Shown here: positions 22,270 to 28,946 of the stretch, piece after piece
Layout: every line of letters starts with the position of its first letter
Position numbering within the stretch: position 1 is the stretch's first letter
Assembly: GCA_040877415.1 (NCBI GenBank)
Contig: JBBDNV010000065.1
Coordinates: 1-28,946, forward strand
Direction: 5' to 3'
From: JBBDNV01 sp040877415
Lineage (GTDB): Bacteria > Planctomycetota > Planctomycetia > Pirellulales > PALSA-1355
Length of the DNA stretch: 28,946 nt
The notes under the pieces: model-generated
Seen by the model: the letters and a program-made list of their open reading frames with translations, nothing else
Databases searched by the model: none
What the model was told of the DNA's origin: nothing
Program-made: the position numbers and the translations under genes

Positions 22270-22299
22270 TTGACTACGCCGACGCGCATCGGATATAAA
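22270..22299 (+). promoter_or_regulatory. Strong sigma70-type promoter match
   Basis: TTGACT (22270-22275) and TATAAA (22294-22299) each match the consensus at 5 of 6 positions and are 18 bases apart. It is the best promoter match seen in the window and precedes the four-gene operon starting at about 22500, with a leader of roughly 190 bases. Confidence 0.6.
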
Positions 22300-22363
22300 T
22301 CACTCCTCTGGGGGCATCGACCACCTGCGGAGTCGGGGGAAGATTTCTCGTTGCACCCTCAAC

Positions 22364-22397
22364 GATCACGTGGCCTCTGATGCTATGCATCGTGATC
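22364..22397 (+). promoter_or_regulatory. Stem-loop in the operon leader
   Basis: GATCACG (22364-22370) and CGTGATC (22391-22397) pair perfectly. An alternative smaller hairpin GATGC-TAT-GCATC (22379-22391) shares its edge. Two mutually exclusive structures in a long leader could serve regulation, or the palindrome may be an operator. Nothing proves either. Confidence 0.35.
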
Positions 22398-22499
22398 ATC
22401 TTCGCTTGGACTTATACGGACTGAAGCGCGTTCACTGTGCGCGCGACATGAGGGCCATATCGCGATCGATTCGACGTCGTTCATGTGGGGATTCCCCTC

Positions 22500-23891
22500 A
22501 TGCTAAATGTCCATAGTATGATTGCCGGTGCCACCTGGCCCGCGATCCCAACTGCTCGAGCGTCGCAACTCCTTGCGGTCCAATTTCAGCTCGAACAGTC
22601 GCAGTGGCTGTCCGCCGAGGAGATTCGTGCGCGCCAAGAGCGACAGCTTTGGTGCCTCTATCAACATTCCTACGAATGCGTGCCGTTTTATCGGACACGC
22701 ATGGATGCCGCCGGAATCCCGCCTGTGCGGATGCACGGTCCGGACGACTGGTCGCGGCTTCCCCTCTTGACACGGGAGGATATCCAGGAGGCAGGCTCGC
22801 AACTTTTCTGCACGCCTCGACTCGCCGAGCACGGCATGATCTCGCAATCGTTAACCTCGGGATCAACAGGGACGCCCGTACTGACGTTGGGGACGACGGT
22901 CACGCGCCTCCTGTGGAGCGCCATGTCGTTACGGCAGCACCTCTGGGCGAAGAGGGACTTTCGCGGAAAACTTGCCGCGATTCGGGCGTGTGACCACCCA
23001 GCGGATGGCGAATATGTGACCGACAACTGGGGGCTGGGAACGCTAGACATTGTTGACACCGGGCCCGCACTCACTCTGGATATTCACACGAGCGTCGATA
23101 CGCAGGCCGACTGGCTAACCCGGCACGATCCCGACTACCTTCTGACCTATCCCTCTGCTGTCCTTGCTCTGGCCCATCATTTCCGCCGGTCGGGTCAGCG
23201 CCTGCCGCGGCTGCGAGAAGTTCGCACGTTTGGAGAGGTGTTGGAGCCTCACGTTCGCCGTGCCTGTCGGGATGTGTGGGGTGTGCCCGTGACAGACACT
23301 TACAGCACGCAAGAGGTCGGCTACATCGCCCTGCAATGCCCGGACGTTGAGCATTATCACGTGCAGTCCGAAAACGTGCTTATGGAAGTGCTCGACGAAA
23401 ATGGCCGGCAGTGCGAACCCGGCGAATTGGGCCGCGTCGTCATCACGACGCTTCAAAACTTCGCCATGCCGTTGTTGCGATATGAGATCGGTGACTATGC
23501 GGAGGTCGGCCTCGAGTGTCCTTGCGGTCGCGGGCTGCCGGTCTTGCGACGTATTCTTGGCCGCAAGCGGAACATGTTCATTCTGCCGACGGGCGAGCGG
23601 CGTTGGCCGTGCATGGACACGTCCGTCCCCGGCTTCGACGCGCTGACCGCGGTACGCCAGTTTCAGGTCGTGCAGCGATCGGTTGGGGAACTCGACGTGA
23701 ACCTTCGGGTGGCTCGGCCCCTTACGGATGAAGAAGAATCCACTGTGCGAAATACGCTGGTCTCCGGCTTGGGGTATCCGTTTCAGATCAACATTCGCTA
23801 TGTCGACGCCATTTCGCGAAGTCCAAATGGAAAGTTTGAGGACTTTCGGTCTGACGTCGACGATCCAGAGCGGGTTTTCGTTCCATACTGA
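22500..23891 (+). CDS. PaaK/CapK-like adenylate-forming enzyme (phenylacetate-CoA ligase superfamily)
   Basis: About 463 residues from ATG 22500; GTG 22485 or ATG 22533 are alternatives and no clear ribosome site decides. Enzymes of this group activate a carboxylate with ATP to an acyl-AMP and pass it to CoA or another acceptor. SGSTGTPV (120-127) is the phosphate-binding loop, TYSTQEVGYIALQ (from 267) the Y-x-T-x-E adenine-binding motif, LLRYEIGD the ADP-ribose motif, ECPCGRGLPVLRRILGR the family-specific Cys-containing loop, and SPNGKFEDFR ends with the catalytic Lys445. CapK-like members occur in polysaccharide gene clusters, PaaK members in aromatic degradation; no such neighbours are seen here. 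It is the first gene of the accessory operon, 39 bases before the giant exported protein. Confidence 0.87.
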   Translation: MLNVHSMIAGATWPAIPTARASQLLAVQFQLEQSQWLSAEEIRARQERQLWCLYQHSYECVPFYRTRMDAAGIPPVRMHGPDDWSRLPLLTREDIQEAGSQLFCTPRLAEHGMISQSLTSGSTGTPVLTLGTTVTRLLWSAMSLRQHLWAKRDFRGKLAAIRACDHPADGEYVTDNWGLGTLDIVDTGPALTLDIHTSVDTQADWLTRHDPDYLLTYPSAVLALAHHFRRSGQRLPRLREVRTFGEVLEPHVRRACRDVWGVPVTDTYSTQEVGYIALQCPDVEHYHVQSENVLMEVLDENGRQCEPGELGRVVITTLQNFAMPLLRYEIGDYAEVGLECPCGRGLPVLRRILGRKRNMFILPTGERRWPCMDTSVPGFDALTAVRQFQVVQRSVGELDVNLRVARPLTDEEESTVRNTLVSGLGYPFQINIRYVDAISRSPNGKFEDFRSDVDDPERVFVPY

Positions 23892-23930
23892 CACCAGAAC
23901 GCGCATGGCGCTAACTTTGCGGAGGACATC

Positions 23931-26900
23931 ATGATCGAGCATACGGAAGTTAGTCGTTCTGTGCGGCGTCGGCTGCGGACGGCACGCTTGGAACTCCTCG
24001 AGTATAGGTGGTTGCTCTCCGTCGCCTCAGCTTCGGAGCCGGTGGCCTTGCAAACCATCGACGTCTACGGCGATGCGCTGTTCGGCGAGGATTGGGAGTC
24101 GAATGTCGCGATCACGGCCACGGAAATTCAGCAGCACCTCGCCAACGATGCTTGGCGCACCATGTTCAATGACAACGAAACCGAGACGATATCGTATCTC
24201 CGCGAGGCGGCAAGATACTTGGGCGCCGACGCGTTGCAAGGAGGTATCGACGCCGTACTTGCTCTCGCCAGTTTGCCAAGTATCGATGTTCGGCAGCTTG
24301 ATTGGTTCCGAGATCCCTTGCCTGGTCCAGCGACATTCGCCGATTTTTTCCCTGAGCCGCGCGATGCCCTCCCTGTGCCCAGCACTGAGACCGTTATCCC
24401 AATGACCTCCGCCAGTGCTTCGACAGTTTCGATTGGTCCCTACGCGACATCGATCATCGAACAGGACGGCAGCGTCAGCTTCCTGGTCACGTTGGACGGC
24501 GAAGCCACCGACGGGTTTACCGTCGATTGGAGGACGCTCAACGGCACGGCGACCGGCGGCGGCCCGGGGGATCCGGCGGATTTCGTGCACAGCTCTGGGA
24601 CGTTGCAATTCGCCGACGGTGAGGAAGGTACCTCGCGAGGCATTAGCGTGCCGATCAACGACGACACCCTCGAGGAAATAGACGAGACTTTCGCCGTCGA
24701 ATTGTTCAACCTGCAGCCGCCGGGCTCGTCGACGTCGATCGGCAACAGCACGTCGACCGTGACGATCATCGACAACGATCCACGCGTGTCCATCTACGAT
24801 GCCGCGCCCGCCACCGAGGCGAATCCCGGAGACGCCGAGCCCGAGGCGAGGTTTTCAGTCACACTTTCCAAGTCAAGGCCCTACAGCATTTCCGTAAGCT
24901 GGGCAACCGCCGATGGGAACCCTGGGGATCCTCCGGCTTTCCAGACAAGCGACTACTACGCCAACGACGGCCAGGTCGATTTTGCCCCTGGAGAGACCTG
25001 GAGACAGGTCAGCGTCGCAATTCGCAACGACTTCTCCTTTGAACCGACCGAGTATTTCTACGCGAACTTGACGGGGGCCTCCGGCGCCATCATCGACGAT
25101 GGCCAGGGACGGGGGACAATCTACGATGATGATATTGCGCCGACACTCTCCGTGGGCGACGTTACCGTCAACGAAACCGACGGTACGGCGACCCTTACGG
25201 TTACCATGACAGGCCTTACCAGCTTGCCCGTGACCGTTGATTGGGCGGCGCAAGACCTCGAGGCAACGCATCCCGACGATTACGGCGCTTGGGTCTACAG
25301 CGGCACGCTGACTTTTTCGCCGGGTTCGGAAAGCTCTACGCTCAGCTTTTCGATCGTGGATGACTCTCTGATGGAGCCCAACGAGACGTTCCTGCTAGTG
25401 CTTACGAACGCGTCGAACGCCACGATCGCCGACGACACTGGGATGTGCGTGATTCTGGCGAATGACCCCAAGGCGGATATCGACGTCGATTCGAACAATG
25501 ACGGCGCCATCGCTGACGCGGATGATCCCATTGAAACGAATGCCCCCGGTAAAATCATCTTTTGGAACCGCGACGACGACAACGGCAACACCGTCCCAGA
25601 TTACGACGACCCCGGTCCCTTGGCCGCCGCGGACGACGATCTCGTTCCGTTCCAGTTGGCGTTAAGGCAATCCCAATTGCCTCCAGCGACGATCGCCGAT
25701 TTGCGGTTGACGTTGGCTGTGACACAGGTGGCTACGTACGTGCGCGTCTGGGACTCTGCCACGAAAAACAACCTGATCAACTTGCCCATCACTTGGACGG
25801 TGGCACAGCTCCCCGGAACTCTGTACGTGGAAGGCGTTGCTACCGGCGACGCGACTCTCAGCCTGACGCTCTACAAACAATCAACCTTGCAGACGCTCGA
25901 CACGGATTCTATTTTGGTCACGGTCAACTTCGTCCAGTTGACCGGCCACACTCCCGAAACGACCCCGTTTGTACGGCAGCCGATTCCTTCCGCTAACGAG
26001 CAAGACCCGGGGGTCTACATTCGCCGCAACGGCGACGACGACAACTTCAGCAACACGCCGGATCGCGACGACACGAACGTCGCCAACGAAAACGACCTGA
26101 TTTACGTAACCATTGACACGGCCTTCGCCGCGCCCGCCGGAATTCGTTTTGTATTGGAGCGCAGTTCCGCGGATATCAATGTCTGGAACACGTCGACCAA
26201 GGCAACGCCGCTTCTGCTGACGCAGAATCAGACGATCCTCACGTTGCCGAGTGTGCCCGCATCGATGTGGGTCGAGTGGGTCACTCCTGGAATAGGCGCG
26301 GCCCAGTCGACTCTAACATTGACGATGCAAGACGCGGTGAGCGGCAACAATACGTTCGATGATCGACTCGTGTTCCACCCGTTCACTTCCGTCGTGATCG
26401 TGCTCGGGGGCTGGGGGCAGGTGCCAACCGATGACCCACATCCGGACCATGGAATATTCTTTGTCGCCAGAGACCTGTACCGCGAGGGGTACGACGTTCA
26501 TATGTACGATGAAGACGAGGTAACCCCCGGTCCCACGGACATGGACGGCGATGCGTACGCCGAGGTCCTCAACGCCGTCTCGAACCGTGGCGTCACGTCC
26601 GTAGCAATCTTTGGCTACAGCTACGGCGGTGGGGCGACGTACCACTTGACAGATCAGGTTAATCAATTGCGTCCGGCACTTACGTTTTCGATAGCCTTCA
26701 CCGCGTACGTCGACGCCGTTATTCAAGACGATTTCGGTGGAAATCCCGAATTTCGGCGACCTCTAGGTACGTCGTGGCACTTGAACATTTACCAACCGAA
26801 TCCTGGACCCGAGTTTGGCGGATTCGCGATGCCTGAAGACGGTCCCGAACAGAATCGAGCCGACGAAGACATCAACACTGAGGAGGACGCAGGGTTCACG

Positions 26901-26987
26901 CGGGGACTGGATCACTATTCCATCGACAACGACGGTACCGTGCAGACGCACTTGAAGAGTCGGCTGAGGAGCCATGTAGCGAAATAA
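23931..26987 (+). CDS. Giant exported Calx-beta protein with C-terminal alpha/beta-hydrolase domain
   Basis: A 1018-residue protein; GGAGG lies before the ATG. The start RRRLRTARLELLEYRWLLSVAS matches the planctomycete LEPR-XLL type N-terminus associated with export. Residues about 25-160 are of unknown fold. Three Calx-beta domains follow (about 165-283, 285-402, 405-514), with typical ends such as VTIIDNDP and DETFAVEL. Two related modules start near 516 and 692, each opening with Asp-rich loops (NRDDDNGNTVPDYDD and NGDDDNFSNTPDRDD) that probably bind Ca2+. Residues 820-1018 look like an alpha/beta hydrolase: GYSYGGG has the nucleophile Ser897, Asp928 is a candidate acid and His995 (DHYSID) a candidate base. 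A secreted or surface esterase/lipase is suggested. It is 11 bases upstream of the next gene. Confidence 0.85.
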   Translation: MIEHTEVSRSVRRRLRTARLELLEYRWLLSVASASEPVALQTIDVYGDALFGEDWESNVAITATEIQQHLANDAWRTMFNDNETETISYLREAARYLGADALQGGIDAVLALASLPSIDVRQLDWFRDPLPGPATFADFFPEPRDALPVPSTETVIPMTSASASTVSIGPYATSIIEQDGSVSFLVTLDGEATDGFTVDWRTLNGTATGGGPGDPADFVHSSGTLQFADGEEGTSRGISVPINDDTLEEIDETFAVELFNLQPPGSSTSIGNSTSTVTIIDNDPRVSIYDAAPATEANPGDAEPEARFSVTLSKSRPYSISVSWATADGNPGDPPAFQTSDYYANDGQVDFAPGETWRQVSVAIRNDFSFEPTEYFYANLTGASGAIIDDGQGRGTIYDDDIAPTLSVGDVTVNETDGTATLTVTMTGLTSLPVTVDWAAQDLEATHPDDYGAWVYSGTLTFSPGSESSTLSFSIVDDSLMEPNETFLLVLTNASNATIADDTGMCVILANDPKADIDVDSNNDGAIADADDPIETNAPGKIIFWNRDDDNGNTVPDYDDPGPLAAADDDLVPFQLALRQSQLPPATIADLRLTLAVTQVATYVRVWDSATKNNLINLPITWTVAQLPGTLYVEGVATGDATLSLTLYKQSTLQTLDTDSILVTVNFVQLTGHTPETTPFVRQPIPSANEQDPGVYIRRNGDDDNFSNTPDRDDTNVANENDLIYVTIDTAFAAPAGIRFVLERSSADINVWNTSTKATPLLLTQNQTILTLPSVPASMWVEWVTPGIGAAQSTLTLTMQDAVSGNNTFDDRLVFHPFTSVVIVLGGWGQVPTDDPHPDHGIFFVARDLYREGYDVHMYDEDEVTPGPTDMDGDAYAEVLNAVSNRGVTSVAIFGYSYGGGATYHLTDQVNQLRPALTFSIAFTAYVDAVIQDDFGGNPEFRRPLGTSWHLNIYQPNPGPEFGGFAMPEDGPEQNRADEDINTEEDAGFTRGLDHYSIDNDGTVQTHLKSRLRSHVAK

Positions 26988-26998
26988 GGAGGAACGCT

Positions 26999-27901
26999 TT
27001 GTCATCAAAGGGGATCCTGCGGCGTCACGCGCCGTTTGCCTTCTTTCTCGTGGCTTGTTGGACTGGCTGTGTAGGTACGGGCGAGGCCAAGGACATCATG
27101 CCGGACGAACAGATTCAGGCCAAGATTTACCGTACAGGTGAAGCCTTTTCACGCATTAATGACCTAAAGGGTGTGCCGGAAGCGTTCGCGGAACTCGAAG
27201 GGTTACTTGCCTTGAGTGCCGCCAACGGTAAAACAACTGCCAGCGACGAGAACCTAATCCAACAGATCGCCTACTTTCGTGCGCATGGCCAGTCGGAGCG
27301 GGCGCGGCTTGGGACGAACATGATAATTCGTTTTGCCGACTTTGGAGGTCCTATCATCGTCAGCGCGTTGGCGCCGTTCATCGGCACAACCGACGAAAAC
27401 GTGCATAAGGCGATAGTTGACATACTGCGGGGCGTGGAGGATCGGCGCGGCAGTCGACCTCCCGACTTTAGCTACTATCGCGATTACATTGGTCGGCGGA
27501 GGCGCGAGCGGCGCGAGGTTGAACAGGGATTCATTGAACACATCTACCGAAGTTCCCCAGGCGATGCGCTGCTGGTCATGTCCGAGGCCTTTCTCGTAGA
27601 TGACATGGAAAGACCGCTTGCCGAGCAAAAGCCGATCCGCTGGGCGGAACATGTCGTGAGCGCGAATCTCTGGAAGCAGCAGTATGGGTTCATCGGTCGC
27701 AATGAAGTCGAGCCGGACGCCCGAGCCCAACTCGACTTCCTTTCCAAGCATCCCGAGTGGTGGGCGCGCCTCTACGCCGCCGAGATCATCCGCCAGCATC
27801 CCGAGTTTGGCACGGACGAGCTCGTCAAGCGCCTCGCCGACGATCCTCACCCCGTTGTCCAGAAAACCGCGAAGATGATTCGACCATCCATCCGCAAATG
27901 A
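26999..27901 (+). CDS. Putative lipoprotein, paralogue 1
   Basis: A 300-residue protein starting at TTG 26999, with AAGGAGG at ideal distance just after the previous stop. The signal FAFFLVAC fits a lipobox (Leu-Val-Ala-Cys), so the protein is probably membrane-anchored; a second Cys at TGCVG is less typical. The rest is mostly helical, with short repeats of HEAT-like character. Landmarks shared with the next protein are RPPDFSYY, IEHIYRSSPGDAL, WAEHVVSANLWKQQYGF and the terminal EWWARLYAAEIIRQHPEF. No enzyme motif is seen. Because it is tightly linked to the hydrolase gene, an accessory or protective role on the envelope is plausible but unproven. Confidence 0.82.
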   Translation: MSSKGILRRHAPFAFFLVACWTGCVGTGEAKDIMPDEQIQAKIYRTGEAFSRINDLKGVPEAFAELEGLLALSAANGKTTASDENLIQQIAYFRAHGQSERARLGTNMIIRFADFGGPIIVSALAPFIGTTDENVHKAIVDILRGVEDRRGSRPPDFSYYRDYIGRRRRERREVEQGFIEHIYRSSPGDALLVMSEAFLVDDMERPLAEQKPIRWAEHVVSANLWKQQYGFIGRNEVEPDARAQLDFLSKHPEWWARLYAAEIIRQHPEFGTDELVKRLADDPHPVVQKTAKMIRPSIRK

Positions 27902-27939
27902 CAATGTCTCCTGGCCGGGTCCGCGCGGAGAGAACCGAC

Positions 27940-28815
27940 ATGAAACTCATCGGTCAACTGGCCTTGGCGGTCGTTGCACTCGGGGCCGGTTCCGGCTGCG
28001 GCGGCGATACAGGCGAGAGGAACCAGCCGGCGCGGAATCCGCCGAATGCAAATGCCATTCCCGTGCGGGCAGAACTTGACCGCCTGTTGGAACTGACGAC
28101 GCGTGCGGGTGAGTCCGACGAACAAAGGGCTACGGAGCTGTTTTACCAAGGACTCGCTAGGCTCATGGTCGCTTCCGAGCGCGATGAAGTCGGATTCGTG
28201 CGCGAATTGATCGACTTCGAGGTGGCTGCCGTCGCTGCCCGCAACGAGAAGGCTGCAGCGCTTGCCATCCTGGCCCAACATATTTCGAGCGCTTCGAAGT
28301 CGCAGACACTTCAGGCTGTCCTGCCGTACTTGACCAAATCCGACGACGCGACGCAGCAGGTCGTAAACAGACTCTTAGGCAGAATCGAGGATGCGTCTGG
28401 GGGTCGCCCTCCAGATTTTAGGCACTACCCATTGCGCGACGACAGCGAGAGTGGCTTGGCCCTCATCGAGCACATGTTTCGGCGGTCGCCGGACGATGCA
28501 TTGCAAAGCTTCGTGCTGGCGGTCTACCAAGACGAGCGGCGCAAGCCGCTACTTTGGGCGCGGCATGTCGTCGACGACGCGCTCTGGAAGCGGCAGAATG
28601 GCTTTGTGCCGGCCAAGGAACCTGACGCCGTAGTGACGCGGGAGCTTGAGAAAATGGCTGGCCGCGACGAGTGGTGGGCGCGCCTGTACGCCGCCGAGAT
28701 CATCCGCCAGCATCCCGAGTTTGGCAAGGACGAGCTCGTCAAGCGCCTCGCCGACGATCCCCACCCACTCGTCCAGAAAACCGCCAAGACAATCCGACCA
28801 CCCATCCGCAAATGA
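27940..28815 (+). CDS. Putative lipoprotein, paralogue 2
   Basis: A 291-residue protein beginning MKLIGQLALAVVALGAGSGC, a good lipoprotein signal with Cys20 as acylation site; GGAG lies 11 bases upstream. An ATG at 27904, nearer the previous stop, is in frame but would precede the signal. It matches paralogue 1 over most of its length (RPPDFRHYP, IEHMFRRSPDDAL, WARHVVDDALWKRQNGF), and the last 50 residues are almost the same. By eye the DNA from 28669 to 28818 differs from 27755-27904 at only about eleven bases, while upstream parts differ widely. This is a tandem duplicate kept alike at its end. The function is unknown. Confidence 0.85.
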   Translation: MKLIGQLALAVVALGAGSGCGGDTGERNQPARNPPNANAIPVRAELDRLLELTTRAGESDEQRATELFYQGLARLMVASERDEVGFVRELIDFEVAAVAARNEKAAALAILAQHISSASKSQTLQAVLPYLTKSDDATQQVVNRLLGRIEDASGGRPPDFRHYPLRDDSESGLALIEHMFRRSPDDALQSFVLAVYQDERRKPLLWARHVVDDALWKRQNGFVPAKEPDAVVTRELEKMAGRDEWWARLYAAEIIRQHPEFGKDELVKRLADDPHPLVQKTAKTIRPPIRK

Positions 28816-28860
28816 CAATCCTTCCTAGCCCAGTCGCCGCAGTGAAAAAAGTGAAAAACG

Positions 28861-28946
28861 AACTGAAAAAGGGGTCAGAACTATTTACGGCAACTGAAAA
28901 AGGGGTCAGAACTATTTACGGCAACTGAAAAAGGGGTCAGAACTAT
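28861..28946. repeat. 31-bp direct repeats at the window edge
   Basis: Two exact 31-base copies (28861-28891, 28892-28922) and 24 bases of a third (28923-28946) run into the window end. The unit contains AAAAAGGGGTCAGAACTATT, a style of extragenic repeat often linked with REP-associated transposases. Unit count and what follows cannot be seen. Confidence 0.88.

Larger units (their letters stand above)
22124..22499. other. Intergenic and leader region before the accessory operon
   Basis: These 376 bases contain no gene. They hold a strong promoter match (22270-22299) and then a leader of about 190 bases with a stem-loop (22364-22397). Base composition is visibly less GC-rich than to the left. 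No riboswitch class was recognised. A terminator for the aminotransferase transcript was not seen. Confidence 0.55.

Noticed and set aside
28861..28946. Direct repeats as a CRISPR array
   Set aside because: Units follow each other without spacers and the 31-base period is pure tandem repetition.

Overview
The window looks like a chromosomal segment of a GC-rich planctomycete, probably close to the Pirellulales. This is inferred from protein types, not from a marker gene. The clues are a secreted PQQ-like beta-propeller protein, a Tat-exported Gfo/Idh/MocA oxidoreductase, a small zinc ribbon, an N-terminus of the planctomycete LEPR-XLL kind on a giant Calx-beta protein, and several families of short GC-rich palindromes between genes. 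No rRNA, tRNA, CRISPR array, integrase or transposase gene was found.

Layout. Positions 281-2710 (+) hold a two-gene unit: a secreted protein of unknown function and a PQQ-like beta-propeller. It is flanked on both sides by copies of one long imperfect palindrome. aroA (EPSP synthase, +) follows at 2839-4128 and faces a 75-residue zinc ribbon (-). Positions 4887-8490 (+) are an ABC-2 type export operon: membrane-anchored protein, ATPase, permease, with a 4-base overlap between the last two. A planctomycete-type secreted/anchored protein (-) lies at 8588-9325. Positions 9635-13151 (+) form a lipid-linked sugar cassette: an LPG-synthase-type flippase-like protein, a GT2 polyprenyl-phosphate glycosyltransferase and a GT-C-like membrane protein.

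The middle minus-strand block contains an RluA-type pseudouridine synthase, the Gfo/Idh/MocA oxidoreductase, and the series FHA protein > rsgA > hflX > SDR. The last group places two ribosome-associated GTPases side by side. Positions 20122-22123 (+) carry a YhcC-like radical SAM protein and a class IV PLP aminotransferase.

From about 22200 the character changes. By eye GC falls and codon use becomes less strict. A strong sigma70-like promoter (22270-22299) precedes four closely spaced genes: a PaaK/CapK-like adenylate-forming enzyme, a 1018-residue exported protein with three Calx-beta domains, two copies of an Asp-rich module and a C-terminal alpha/beta-hydrolase domain, and two paralogous lipoproteins whose 3' ends are almost identical. 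This operon, ending next to 31-bp direct repeats at the window edge, is the best candidate for an undescribed system. Its function cannot be deduced from sequence alone.

The other striking aspect is how often short repeats touch genes. A perfect 25-bp inverted repeat supplies the rluA stop codon. A CATCCTT heptamer array supplies a start codon and Shine-Dalgarno-like sequence for rluA, and a second array lies before the aminotransferase gene. A palindrome supplies the C-terminus and stop codon of the radical SAM protein.
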